The position numbers were made by a program, and so were the translations under genes. Below, piece by piece: positions 1 to 12,070 of a DNA stretch of 27,938 nucleotides. Numbering within the stretch: position 1 is the stretch's first letter; each line of letters begins with the position of its first letter. This stretch comes from Basidiobolus meristosporus CBS 931.73 (lineage: Eukaryota > Basidiobolomycota > Basidiobolomycetes > Basidiobolales > Basidiobolaceae), in NCBI GenBank assembly GCA_002104905.1, contig MCFE01000892.1, positions 1 through 27,938 on the forward strand, in the 5' to 3' direction. The notes under the pieces are model-generated. The model was not told the origin of the DNA, made no database searches, and worked only from the letters and a program-made list of their open reading frames with translations.

Positions 1-639
1 TGAAATTCAGACTTGATTGGCATATGAATTGTTTTGCCACACTAACAGGAGACGAATGATAGAATATGGAAAGAGCACCCATCGAAGTTCAAGTTTGGAA
101 AATAATGCTACTTTAGTACCAATCAATGGAGATTCCGAAGCTGCCAATAATGCTCCAGTCAAAATGCATCCGGGCATTGGAAGAAATTTCTGTTGGCGGA
201 AATGGTCGTAATTGGCATGGATGGTTGACCGCTAAGTAAGATCGGTTACACACCGAATCTCCTCGAGGAGTTACTATTAAGCATTGGATGAGAGGCTCAC
301 GAATACGGATAATTCAGGGGCTCTCAAGTTTGGTGTAATAGTTTGTCTGGTATTTGAGAAGATCTTAATCACCTCCATTGTATATTTTCTCTAATCTATC
401 CTGATATAGACCGCCATTGGCCATGATGCTATGACTAATTCTACATCGTTCTTACTGAGGAACGACGATTACTTTTCTGTTGCAATTGGATTTCCTTAAT
501 CATCAACGATGGCTCCAGTCCATAGTGGCAATATTTTCACACTTGATTAATATATAATAAACCTCATGCCGATTTTCCCTGATCAGTCTCCCAGACTTCA
601 ATCTCTCCTCAGCTTAGAACTGTGTTTCATCCTTCCACT
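1..639. other. Upstream region of the DAHP synthase gene; no complete gene seen
   Basis: No recognisable coding sequence. A short open stretch at about 49-211 (+) follows an acceptor-like CTAACAG at 42-48. It could be the last exon of a gene starting outside the window, but its translation resembles nothing I know, so I do not call it. The rest is AT-rich and serves as the promoter side of the downstream gene. Confidence 0.4.
551..557 (+). promoter_or_regulatory. TATA-like element of the DAHP synthase gene
   Basis: TATATAA lies about 83 bases before the ATG at 640. The interval to the start codon turns pyrimidine-rich (CTCCCAGACTTCAATCTCTCC), which is common around fungal transcription starts. 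Its position and sequence are the only evidence. Confidence 0.35.
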
Positions 640-1784
640 ATGGCCTTCGAACAGACTGATGACCTCCGTATCTCGGGATATGACCCCCTCGTACCCCCTC
701 AGATTATCCAGCAAGAACACCCGTTGACCGACAAAGCCAGAGGTACTGTCCAAGAGGGACGTCAGAAGGCAACTGCTGTCCTGAAGGGTGAAGATGACAG
801 AGTGTTGGTCGTAGTTGGCCCTTGCTCCATTCACGACGTCGACGCAGCCAAAGAATATGGTGAGTGTTCAACGTTTCCTTTCATTCTTGACCATTGTATT
901 AACGAAACTCCCCAACAGCTCTTCTGCTCAAGGAGGCCGCCAAGAAGCATGAAAACGAACTGGTGATCGTTATGCGCGCTTACTTCGAGAAGCCTCGTAC
1001 CACCGTCGGCTGGAAGGGCCTGATTAACGATCCTTTCCTCGACGGCAGCTTCCAGATTAACAAGGGGCTCCGTATTGCCCGCCAGCTGTTGATTGACATC
1101 ACCTCCATGGGCGTTCCAGTAGGATCCGAGCTGTTAGATACCATCTCCCCACAATTCTTGGCTGATCTTATTTCCTGGGGCGCTATTGGCGCCAGAACCA
1201 CTGAGTGCCAACTTCACCGTGAGCTCGCCTCCGGCGTATCATTCCCTGTCGGCTTCAAAAATGGTACTGATGGCAATGCTGGTATTGCCCTTGATGCTAT
1301 CCGTGCCGCCTCCCATCCACACCACTTCTTGGGTGTGACAAAGCAGGGTCTGGCCGCGATTACCAACACCTCAGGAAACGACTCGTGCCATATCATCCTT
1401 CGTGGCGGTACTCATGGGCCAAACTACGAGAAGCAGCATATCGCCAGTATTCGCGAAGAATTGCGCAAGACCAAGTTGAATGAGGTGATCATGGTTGACT
1501 GTAGCCACGGAAATAGTTTGAAGCTTCACACCAACCAACCTAAGGTCTGCTCCAACCTAGCCCAACAGATCGCCGGCGGAGACAACTCCATTGTTGGCTT
1601 GATGATCGAAAGTAACTTGGTCGCTGGTAGACAGGATATTCCCAAAGAAGGCCCTGAGAGCCTCACCTACGGAAAAAGCATCACTGATGCCTGCGTTGAC
1701 TGGGAAAGCACTGTTGCCATGTTGGATGAACTGGCCAGCGCCGTGCAGAAGCGCAGAAGTTTACGTGCCAATGGAAATCATTAA
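640..1784 (+). CDS. 3-deoxy-D-arabino-heptulosonate-7-phosphate (DAHP) synthase, class I
   Basis: Condenses phosphoenolpyruvate with erythrose-4-phosphate, the first step of the shikimate pathway to aromatic amino acids, in the cytosol. Two exons, 640-859 and 919-1784, with a 59-nt GT-AG intron that splits an Ala codon and keeps frame. The protein is about 361 residues, close to yeast Aro3/Aro4 and E. coli AroG lengths. Visible family blocks are [10 protein letters not shown] near residue 64, [45 protein letters not shown] and YGKSITDAC. The ATG at 640 was chosen because it precedes the [10 protein letters not shown] start typical of the family; an earlier in-frame GTG is not a plausible start. 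Residue after ARTTE is Cys, where AroG and Aro3/4 as I remember them have Ser. I cannot say whether the enzyme is Phe- or Tyr-inhibited. AATAAA near 1960 may be its poly(A) signal. Confidence 0.96.
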
Positions 1785-4508
1785 GCATGCTCTTGTGGTG
1801 CTCACGAGTGTACGTCGATTATAACAATTTCCTTCGTGTGTCGCGTCGGAATTGGCATGTGAATATTCTGGCTCTTAATATATATATATCTATCTCGTTT
1901 ACTCCCATCATCATTCATTAACTCGGAAGGTTAGAACTATGATCTTCATTTCAACGCATAATAAAGCGGCGTCAATGAGCTTTGATTCTTCAAAAATCTC
2001 CGATTCTATCGCTTAGCATCAAGATGTGATACACTGTCCCCCTTGAGTTAGACTGCTGACAATGAAGTCTTTTCTGGATGTTGTATTACCATGACACCAT
2101 CCTTGCGTCATTTGTGAGTGGTTCTTTAGATCAACTAATAAGGTAGTTGAAACGGAACTTCCATGTCAAGGAGTAGCAGGTCTCAAAAATTTATACCAGT
2201 AACAGCAGCGTCTATACTGTTTTGCAAAGAATACGACGTTCTGTCTCCATAACTTGTTGCTGCGATTTCCATAATGACCACTTGGCATCGATATAAACAC
2301 CCTGCATCTCTCGCAATTGGCACTCACTTCTAAAGTGTGGACTTGGTGCAAAAGAATATCGGTGGCCATAAACAGTGTGAAGGTCGACATTACACCGCTC
2401 AATACCAAACAATCAATAGTGGGTGCCGACATCATTAATCCTGATGAATGTGCTCACGAGCTCGGAATAGTCAGTGCTGGCTAAAAACAAAGCCAGCATG
2501 AGTGATTTGCTAAATTAATTCTTCCCGCCTTGTGGTGGCCAAGGTACACGTGTCGCAAACACAGGAAATGGAAGTTATGGGGCTGTTGTTAGCATGTTTG
2601 AGCACAGTTTGTACTATGGACTTGGGATATCATTGCCAATACTAAAACTGCTCCTCAAATTAATTTGGCACTACGCTATAATTGGCTTAAATCAACAACG
2701 ACCTTGATTACCTGATATTAGATCGGATACCCGAGCCCTACTGAAAGCTAGTTTGTGTGGACTAAATTATGAGCCCACATTTGCATTGCATTCTGGCTCA
2801 ACACAGCTCTGCATCTAACAAGCGTAGCAAGTGTAAACACAATTGTTCCCAGTAGCTACACAACGTATCGAATCAGGGCACTCTATTTCCAACAATGGCC
2901 GCTCATGCAGCACGAGTTTACAGATCAGGCAGTGGACAGTGATGAGATATATCTGCTTGCTTATTTTAGAATTTGTCTCGTCCTGGTTCTTGTCTAATAA
3001 TCGTGTATAATCACCGCATTAATTAGTCAGCGTTCCTCATTGAATAGGCTAAAGCAATACAAATACAACCAAATGTGCATAGCATAAGCCTTGTAGTACC
3101 TGGGAGACATAGCAATTCTTGAAAAGGTGTAGCCGCCCCAGGAAGAGATCATATTCTTCACAACTCCATGCACCTTGTAACACAGCCACGGGTATACTCA
3201 TGCGGATTTCCTTACCTGTGCCAAAGGAGCATATGAGGTATTTGCAGGTTGGCTTGAATTAAACGAATGTTTCAACAGGGTTCAGTTGGTACCCGCTTAT
3301 GTACTGAATCTATTGCCCAGGCTCTGCTGCTCGGACCTAAGTTTCTCCAGTATTAACGAAGTCTTACAATGGGTGCTCCATTGGTTCATAGGCGTAGGTA
3401 TATTTATCGAAACTAGAACAGATTGCTTGGCTGCAGAAGATTCATGCAGTGGTACAGGAAAACCAAGGCTATGCGATTACACTAATCTAATTAGATATTC
3501 GATTTTCAATGCATCATCCTTATCATCGGGTGTGGGATGGCTGATAGAAGGTTAGCTTCATTCGAGGATGGTATACCGTCTGCCAGTCTCAGCTGATTTA
3601 TCGATCATCCAGCTTGAAATGGCCAGCGATGATCAGTGCACCACTCCAAATGGTTCTAGCGAACCAGGTAACGGGCTCTGTGTTGTATTGCATACCCTTA
3701 GAACGAGCACTTCCTCATTCGCCAGGAGTGCGATGAGGCGAAAAGGAAAAGCTCTGCCAGCCCATGCGTCAGCAAGAAGGCTTCTGATTGGGCACGGGAT
3801 ATTGGCATGCTGGATGGAGCCTGGGTCAATTGCTCCATTAAATAATACGCCAAAGGGTGCCATTTACTGCTTGCGGTAAAGCCTATTGTTCAAATCAGTC
3901 AATTTATCCGACATAGGAATGGGCATACCGATGAGTATGCTTAGCTCACCCCGTGTGTAGAAGCGATAGGAGACCATGTCTCAGTTGCCTTTTGGATCGG
4001 AAGTCAATATCAGAGGCACACAAGAGCACAGCTGTACCCACAACGTCCACTTAGTATTATTTTGGTCGAGACCCGGTGAATCCAGAGACCACAATATCTA
4101 CGCCTATTATGGCTCAGTAGAAGTCGGAATCTTAATGATACGGTGTGAGAATATATTGCGCGACTTGTATTTTTTCAGCCTACAGTGGCCTATGTACCTC
4201 GCCGGGTTTCACAGCGAAAATTGAACTGGTTTGCGATAAAAATGGGGCTTGATTTTGGGATTTTCTGGTTTCTCTTGAGGCGATTGAGGAGCCACTCCAA
4301 CACTCCTCATACATAAAAGTGTGTGCTCTTCCTGGATGGCCTCATCATTAGTCTCCTTTTTCATCCGATCTTCCGATTGACGCTTGGCCGTCAATTCACA
4401 TTTTATATTTTTTTAGCTTTGCTTCATCTTTGACATCGGTGCTCTCCTCCGACCAGAGCCCACCCATTCATCAACAGTTTTGTGCTCACGACATACCCCA
4501 CTTTAATC
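1785..4508. other. Long intergenic region without a recognisable gene
   Basis: About 2.7 kb. It contains the 3' flank of the DAHP gene (a short TA dinucleotide run near 1879-1890 and AATAAA near 1960), then sequence with frequent stops in all frames. The few open stretches of 60-100 codons (for example 3568-3879 on + and 4209-4394 on -) have unremarkable composition, no splice-consistent extension and no familiar motif. I see no tRNA, no transposon ends and no tandem repeat here. Confidence 0.55.
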
Positions 4509-5796
4509 ATGAGACTGCCTCAGATTGTAGAATCCTTCGTAGTTTTGAGCTTGGCTGCGTCTGCCCTCAGCCACAACACCTGCCAGGTTCCCTCTCCAAA
4601 GACCCATGTGTCCTATCGTTCCTCCGGCTCTATCGTACTTGATGGCAAGCTGGACGATGAGGCGTGGCAAAAGGTCCCATGGACCGATTATTTCGGCAAC
4701 ATTCAGGGTCCCTCCGGCGTGGCCCCTCCTTCAATTATGAATACTCGTGTCAAGGTGAGTTCACTAGGCGCCAGTGGCGATTTGTCTGGCTCTTGATTAA
4801 TCTCCCACCGCAGATCATGTTTGACGAAGAATACATCTATGTTGGAGCCCGGATAGACGAGGAGGTTATTCGTGCTAAGAAAAGTTATTGCGTTGGGGAA
4901 GGTTGGTGTGCATTCATGTGGTGATGATGAGGATGATGATCCAATCTAACGACAACTCCTTAGTCTGGGATGATAACGATTTCCAATTCTATCTTGATGC
5001 GGGTCGTACCAACACCAATCTCAAGGTGATCAAGATGAATGCCTTGGGGCTTTATGAAGCGTTGATTTACGACAAACCCATTGCCAACAAGGGCGTGGGC
5101 AAGCCTTGGGACATTAAGTCCAAGTTCGAGTTCAAGGTGTACACCAATGGAAAGGTCAACGACCCCAGCTGGCGCAAGGTCAAGGGCGGCTACTGGTCAG
5201 TGGAATGGAAGCTTCATAAAAGCCTGTTGTCTACCACGACCTTGGCGAAGCGCGATGTCCAGGGCGTCCCCGCCTACCAGAACATGAACTTTTTGCGGAC
5301 TGGATACAATCCCACCTCAGTTTATCCTCTCCCGAACCAGGCAAATGCAACAAGCACCGCCTCCCTATTCTTTGGAATCCCACCTGTGGCTAATGGTGGC
5401 TTGAAGAAACGCCATCAGGTTACCCCCAGATATCAATTCTCATGGACTCCTCAGTATTCCAATGATCCTACTAACTCTGACCTATGGGGCCATATGGAGT
5501 TCAAGGACTCCACCAACACATCGCTACCTTTTGTCGAGGATCCCAACTATTCTACTCGATTCGCTCTGACCCAGGTGTACTATGCCCAGCAAGCCTACGC
5601 TGCTCAAAATGGTGGAAAGTATGCCAACGTGTACTCGAAGCTGAATCTCAACTCGGAGGTCATTGGCAAGTGTGTTCCAGTTCCCAAGATTGAGGTCTCC
5701 CACGATTGCCATAATTTCAATGCGTTCATCAAGAAGAACAAGGTTGTCGGAGCTATCGATGATAGTCGCACGATCAGTTTCAAACCACAGCCATAA
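4509..5796 (+). CDS. Secreted CBM9-like (DOMON-superfamily) carbohydrate-binding protein
   Basis: Three exons: 4509-4754, 4814-4901 and 4964-5796, giving about 388 residues. The second intron has a CTAAC branch site at about 4946 and a weak donor (GTTGGT), so that boundary is the least certain. Residues 1-21 form a signal peptide (hydrophobic VESFVVLSLAASALS). The body matches the fungal CBM9-like pattern: VLDGKLDDEAWQKVPWTDYF, then DEEYIYVGARIDEE, then VWDDNDFQFYLDAG, then NALGLYEALIYDKP, and a PWDIKSKFEFKVYTNG ... YWSVEWKLHKSLL strand region. Family members are extracellular sugar- or heme-binding beta-sandwich domains, and I see no catalytic domain. N-linked sites (NAT, NTS, NYS) fit secretion. 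The ATG at 4509 is the first one giving a signal peptide. Exact ligand is unknown. Confidence 0.85.
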
Positions 5797-7050
5797 GACT
5801 TTCTCTTCCATATTTTGGGTTTCGTTTATATAGTTCTAACCATCCGAAGTCAAAAAACTAAAGTTCCGAATGAATTCCTGTCTCCTAGGAAGCCCCAATG
5901 TAGCCAATCATTTTTTCACTTTGCATTCCCAAACACACTGCGCTCAAGCTTGGTTCCACTGGGCACCTCGTACCATTATTATATCTGGCGAATAAATTGT
6001 TGGTTGCGTTCAGAGGCTCACCCCGTCGAAAGGTCATACATACCTAAGATGCTTCGGCAGAATGTTGGCTAGCCAGCATGAAGCACGCCCAGCATTTGGC
6101 AAGTATATGCCCGTCGGTGGTGGGCTACCTCCACACACTCTAAACAAATAAAGACACCCCATTGACCACATGTCTGTCCCTCCTTATGTGCGGCCTATAA
6201 AGATGGGGCAACTCTCTGGGATTTCTGATCTGGCATCATGCTAATCACACGGGGCAAGGATACTGCTGCAAGGTAGCACATGTGTAACAGATCCATATTC
6301 ATTTCTGATGCTATCAGTGGTGAATGTGTGATTTGCCTGGTAGCATCGTGTAATAGGCCTTCCGATCTTCAAACACTTGCTTTACAAAGCTCCCTTTGCC
6401 CATTCCACATGAGCTCATATGTCCCATAATTTCCCATACATACCTGCTGTTCCCTTGTGAATATAGATACTGGTGTCATCCAGGGCGACATCAATCCCAC
6501 ATCTAATGCAGACTGCATCATTCACGCAAGAATCCGGCGTTCAAGCCCATGGATGCTTGTGAAAGAGACAGTTATAATGATCCCACACCAAACATCTACC
6601 AGGTTGTCAATTCTGCCTGAGGTGTGATTCATGGCCATTCCTGGCAAATTACATGCAACGCAGCGGCTATTCTTCTGAAATAGCCCATCCATTGCTGCAT
6701 GCTTCTTAATGTAATCGTTGCAATCAGAGACAATGAGGCTAGTTGACTCATCGGGAGGTCATCCGCAATGCTGATAGGGTTGAAGTCTCCGTCATCCCTG
6801 TGGTTGTCCACAGTGAATTATTAATAGATTGAGAGTGAAACAAGATTGATTACACGTACAGAGGGAATTAACAACCTCAACTAAACCAAAATTTACTTAT
6901 TGCGTTTGTCACACTGAGATTTTCTCATCACCTAGCTCTACATGCAATCCACAGCTTTTGGTTACATGACGACTTAATAAATAGGCCACCATTTCCCTTC
7001 AAACCTTGACGAGAAGTTCTATCAGAGCCTTGTCTATTGGAAGAGTAACA
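5797..7050. other. Intergenic region between the CBM9-like gene and the transporter gene
   Basis: Contains the 3' flank of the CBM9-like gene (AATAAA near 5991) and the promoter side of the transporter. An AATAAATAGG stretch around 6978-6987 lies about 65 bases before the transporter ATG and might act as its TATA element. No coding sequence, repeat or RNA gene is evident. Confidence 0.5.
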
Positions 7051-8130
7051 ATGAGCAACTCACCAAGTCGCTACCAGTTCTTCTTAGTATGCTTTTCAAT
7101 TGCAGTTGCCCAGATGGGTTATGGTGGCTTTGCTATTGCAGCGAAGTTATGTTTCTCTGGGGAGGAGCAAATTGACCCTATCCTCTTCACTTTCCTTCGC
7201 AACTCTTTTGCTACCCCACTACTCTTTCTCTTAGCCTATGTTGTGGAAAAACCTGAAAAATTTCTCCCGGACAGAGAGGATTGGTTGCCATTCCTACGCC
7301 TCGGGCTATTTGCGAACTTCTTTAACCACGTTTTCAACACTGTGGGTCTAAAATTGGCGCCTGCGTTTAACGGGACCCTAATTCAGCAAACGGTTCCTGC
7401 TATTGCTACTATCATAGCCGGGTTTCTTCATTTGGAGGTGGTGTCCCCGAGGAAGCCTACAGGTCTCTGTAAAATTATCGGTATTGTCCTATCACTCCTT
7501 GGGGCGGTCATGATCTTACTTCCAAAAGATACCGCGGAGCAGCCTAGCAAGGAGGGTTTCGAACTTTTCCTTGGAAACGTGTTTTTCATCATAAACGGCG
7601 CTTCCTACGCTTGCTCTGTCTTCTTGCAGCGGCCTCTGCTGAAGAAGTACCCGCCTGTTTACGTGACAGCTTGGACTTTCTGCTGTGGTGCGGCTCTCTT
7701 GAGTTTAGGATTTCTTGGTTCGCTGGGAACTGGGGATATCTTGGCACCACAGCGCTGGCACATTGGTACGAAAGCTTGGTTAGGTTTGGCCTACTCGGTA
7801 ATTGTCGGAAGTGTTTTCGGCTTTGCTATTCTGAGTTGGGGCAACAAACTGGTTGGCCCGGTTCTCACAACTAGTTTTACTCCATTGCAGCCTGTAATGA
7901 CTGCTTTGCTTTCATCGTGGTTCTTGGATTATCACCTCGAGACTACTGATTACATCGCCGCCACCTTGATCTTTTCTGGTCTCTTTGCCGTCACTGCAAG
8001 TAAGTATGTTGAAGGACGGCAGGCTGCCAGACAGAAGGGAGATGAGATTGTCGACACTGACGAGCCGGCCTCTGATGCTGAGAGCCGATCGCTCATGGAT
8101 AGCAAGAAAGTCATCAGAACATATTCTTGA
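7051..8130 (+). CDS. EamA/DMT-family transporter (drug/metabolite exporter-like)
   Basis: Single-exon gene of 359 residues. About ten hydrophobic segments in two five-helix halves match the EamA (DUF6) duplicated fold: residues ~8-30, 45-65, 80-100, 105-125, 140-158, then ~175-195, 205-230, 248-270, 280-300 and 305-325. Helix-linking motifs such as FTFLRN, FNGTLIQQTVP and SFTPLQPVMTALLS sit where plant WAT1-like and bacterial EamA exporters carry equivalent loops. The C-terminal ~35 residues are hydrophilic and acidic (DEIVDTDEPASDAESRS), a cytosolic tail. An in-frame TTG precedes it at 7006, but the ATG at 7051 places the first helix correctly. Substrate cannot be predicted. AATAAA near 8325 may end the transcript. 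Confidence 0.9.
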   Translation: MSNSPSRYQFFLVCFSIAVAQMGYGGFAIAAKLCFSGEEQIDPILFTFLRNSFATPLLFLLAYVVEKPEKFLPDREDWLPFLRLGLFANFFNHVFNTVGLKLAPAFNGTLIQQTVPAIATIIAGFLHLEVVSPRKPTGLCKIIGIVLSLLGAVMILLPKDTAEQPSKEGFELFLGNVFFIINGASYACSVFLQRPLLKKYPPVYVTAWTFCCGAALLSLGFLGSLGTGDILAPQRWHIGTKAWLGLAYSVIVGSVFGFAILSWGNKLVGPVLTTSFTPLQPVMTALLSSWFLDYHLETTDYIAATLIFSGLFAVTASKYVEGRQAARQKGDEIVDTDEPASDAESRSLMDSKKVIRTYS

Positions 8131-10961
8131 TAAGGGTAATCGAAAGTTAGAGAAATAACACTTAGCTGTTCAACCAGTCTAGATTATCAGATCCGATGGT
8201 TAATGTTCAAAGATTGCAGTAGTTTTAAAGTGTATCATAATTCATACATACATGTCCACCACGAGAAATATTCAGATATCTTCGATGTAACACAATAATA
8301 GTATTAGTAATTAAAGCTTGCAGCACAATAAACGGCCTGTTTATTTTCTGTCAGCGTAAGATCCTAGTCTGCTCAGCCATGCTATGAATTTCACGACGTT
8401 TGATGCACTACTATCGCTTAGCCCCACGAAATGCAAGAGATAAGACACTTCATGGGTTCGTAGAGCCACGCTCTGACCATACTCCTAAACTGCCAATGTC
8501 TGTATTAGATCTATCGCCGATTTCTTAACACAGAGGAGGCTCCAAGCATGTGGTCGAACCTTTTTGACCTTACCCCATAATACGCTCATGAGCGAGATGA
8601 GCATGTGCTCTAATGAATCTGCTACAGATACCTGATTTCGACAGTGCTCACAAGGCAATGTTGCACACCTTGCGGAGGCTAACGGTCTATTCGGCGGATT
8701 TCACCCTTCCGGTCATTCAGCCAAATTGACCACCAGCATCAAGGCCAGAAAGCGGCAAGACTAAAATAAATGTTGCCGCAAGGCAGGGGTTTATCAAAAG
8801 TAGAAAATATTCTCCGTTCTCAGATGAATCTCTACCCCATATGCATGATTTGCCCTGAGCAGTTGCTTGATATATTCCTTATTTGCACTGTTATGGACAG
8901 AAGAAATAAGGCCAGATAGTGGTAGTAGCCCTGTGCACTATAGGTCCCCAAGTGACCCCTTTAAGCTACCGGTTCGGCTGCGATCCAAACCTTGTCACAG
9001 GAACCTGAATTCAGCTTTAGTCACTAGTTGAATCGATGCTGCTTGGAGTATGATCTGGAAAGGACCAGTGAACGTAATGCGGCATAGCATAGGAACTTCG
9101 ATAATTCATACAAATTCTGGCAGATGTTACTGTCCCGCTTTGTTTGTTGGTGCTTGTGTAGTACTTCGGATGACGAAGCGACTCACTAGCTACAAAAAGG
9201 TTAAATATTGCACCAGGGTTGAGTCCTGCCCAACTACCTAAGACAAATAGGATTGTCCCTTTTCATCACCAAATAGCAGTGAAGTGAAACCGTTCAGCGA
9301 GGTATAGCTCGAAATAGGTAACCTCTCCATACTTATATGTAATGTCGGCCGAGTCACGTTGTATGGAGATATCAACGTTCTATACCGGCTTCGGCATGAC
9401 ATGTGAAATTCGGCGAGAATGATACTAAGATACTCTTCATCAATGTTACGACCACTTGGAATTACTGAGCTTGGTGTCACCATTTATGATGATATTGAAT
9501 TCTTGAATATTTGATTTAGGTAGGCGGAGTATCTTCGTTAGGAATTTTACCACGTTCTTGTCTGATCCATACACTGGCGTTTGATTTGGCAACTGACACA
9601 TTCCATGATGGCCTCCTTTCAACTCAATGAGAGATAAGCGCTTTCGTATCCTCAAATACACCCTCATTGCTAGAGCATCTCACGTCTCTCTTCCATAGGT
9701 CTGAATCGATGACCGACACTGAAACAATCAGGTATGTAGTGTAAAGATCAAGGAGTAGATTGTCTGATCGTCCCTAAATATGCTTCATTAGTATATGTGA
9801 AAGTCTGAACTATGGAGGAATGATTCCCTTCCTGGTAGTTGCTGATTGAATTAATATTCAAAGTTTACTACCATTTGTACACATCAATATGAACCCTTTA
9901 ACATATCTCATCCACTTTTCATCACAATTGTCCATATTCACATGACTGGTATGAATGGAAATCTTGATCTAGATATGATATCACTGAATGGCCATTTCAC
10001 TGTGATCATTGTGAGCAGAAGAAAAGTCCGTTCAGATGAGTTTCAAATATGCACAACATGGACACACCATAGTGGTAAGTATTAGCCCTGTTTTTTGTTT
10101 TTGGACACATATCTAGAGCCAGCCTAAAATATGCAAAGAATCCATCTGTTTTCAGTTATATTATGGTAACAGCAGGCATAAGATGTATTCACTTCCACAG
10201 CGTGTATACAAGACAACCCACTATAACCACCGCAACAGTATCTTTCTTAGAGTTTGCATCATACCTGTATACCCAGAACTAACTTTTTAAGCTACAGACC
10301 TATCGAGATTCACATATTCAAGTACCAAGTAACACATGCAAGCCAACCAGCTGGCCTAATCTCAACGCAATATGATATAGGCAGTCACCCTTCCTCACAA
10401 CCCCAAGACCGAAACACACGCGCTGGTGACAGAAAGTCACTTCCCTCAAGTGGCCCTACTAACAATCGGAATTGATACGATAATAAAGTAAGTCAGCATG
10501 ACATCGGCCTAATCAAAACTAATCTGATGAGTAATTGCACATAGAATTAGAAAGCACATACTTCCTGAGATTATTGAGCAGCATGATCGCCATATTACTA
10601 AAATCAAGCCACGGGGGTAGAGATTCTGTGGTTACTGAAGAGGATATCATGATCGCAATATGCGTGTTTGGTGTCCACAACGAACCTGTGTTACTATTTA
10701 ATATACGGATTGGTTAGGATTGGACTGGGGGTATCGCAAGATATCTGTGGATAGATGTGTTTATCAGATGGTAATGGTGCGAATTGTGTGCCCTGTGGGA
10801 ATGTGCGGACTATACTAGATGGGATTACTTGACTATTGGGACATTTTTGTTGCTTTGGAAAAGCGATGGCTACCTTGACTAAAGGGAGTGTGGCATATTT
10901 ATAAATGAGGAAAGGCGAATGTATACAGTCATTGGTGGAAAATGTACGGATCTCTATCGGA
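8131..10961. other. Long intergenic region without a recognisable gene
   Basis: About 2.8 kb between the 3' ends of the convergent transporter (+) and arrestin (-) genes, so no promoter is needed here. Open stretches are short (up to ~80 codons; 9050-9241, 9446-9667, 10254-10475), overlap one another on opposite strands and show no known motif. I see no RNA gene or mobile-element terminus. Its size for a convergent gap is large, so a decayed insertion is possible, but I could not identify one by eye. Confidence 0.5.
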
Positions 10962-12070
10962 TCAGAGCGGAGAGGTTAAAACAGAGGCTTGGTATAGAGG
11001 CAGTGCCACTGTTGGGATGGTGGGGTGGGCGTCACTTTGAATTACTGACTCGTAAGAAGGAGGGCCCGGTATAAGATGGTAGAGAGGGAGAGCCTCTGAT
11101 GCGTCGTGGTTTTGGGACGAAATAAGAATTGGAAGCTCGTGGTAAGCATTATGCAAGTCTCCCTTATAGCTGATGTCAAGGCGAACTTGAAGGCGGTGGG
11201 TAACCTCAATATACTGATTGCTGGAGTCATATATTTTCAGAGAGGATGGGATTTTGATCATCATTTTGTTTTCTCCATTCACACCATCATCGTTCAACCA
11301 TACGAAGGTCATGTCCAATGTTTTCTCGGTTTCTCTGATCACCGCATTTGGCACGACTGGAGATTTGTAGGTGATGCTCTGCTTCAACATGCAAGCGGCA
11401 AGTAAAATCCGAACCAATTTAGTGTCGTCGGTTACTTGGTGCTGTATTTTCAGTGGAAACTCGTCGCCAGGTGCATGCCGAAACCCAGGGATGGAGATGG
11501 AGCATACAAGCATATCTCTCCAACTTTGGCTTATATTTGTGATGTGCCGTGAGGTTAGCAATGAGTCAACTTGCCGTTGAACGCATAGGGGTTTTTCGGT
11601 TTTTAGATTGAAGTGGGTTAAACTGGTGAAGACTGCGGCCTTGAATTTGTACTGAATCGAACCATGCTGGGACCGCACGCTTTCCGGTAAATGGGTAGGC
11701 AAACAGAGATAAAAATCAAATGTGTTACTTAGGCCACCGCTAAATGTTTTCCCCCTATTCTCATCGAGAAAAACCCAGTTTGTTTCGAAGAATGCAGTTT
11801 TGCTTTTACGAATATCTGAGTGGTAGAGGTGATCAGTCGAGGGAAAGGGCATCGGATATATGAAGACTTGGACTTACCTGATGATGTTGATACTACATAT
11901 CTTCCTTCAAACTGAAGCACGATCCTTTTGACTTTGATACAGGAGCCTGGAGTGAAAACCAGCGAACCGTGAAGGGTATTCTGCTCAGGTACTTCGAATC
12001 CGTTGAAGAGGATATTCTTATCGAGAATGATATCTAGCTGCGATTTTTTGGATATGGACAGCCTTTGCAT
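10962..12070 (-). CDS. Alpha-arrestin (arrestin-related trafficking adaptor) with PPxY motif
   Basis: Two exons, 11878-12070 and 10962-11815, with a 62-nt intron (donor GTAAGT, acceptor CTCAG) that keeps frame at a split Asp codon. Product about 348 residues. The N-terminal half carries the arrestin-N strand pattern (DIILDKNILFNG, LHGSLVFTPG, IKVKRIVLQFEGRYV) and the second half an arrestin-C-like domain. Near the C-terminus is PGPPSYESV, a PPxY motif of the kind that recruits Rsp5/Nedd4-type ubiquitin ligases. Family members are cytosolic adaptors that direct ubiquitination and endocytosis of plasma-membrane transporters. It is short for the family, with little disordered tail. The ATG at 12070 lies about 50 bases after a TATA box. 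The target is unknown. Confidence 0.85.

Noticed and set aside
1785-4508. Small open frames such as 3568-3879 (+) as hidden genes
   Set aside because: They overlap open frames on the opposite strand, lack splice-consistent extensions and show no motif or compositional bias.
8131-10961. Hidden gene or transposon in the large convergent gap
   Set aside because: No terminal repeats, RT or transposase motifs, or long frames could be seen. Left as unexplained non-coding DNA.
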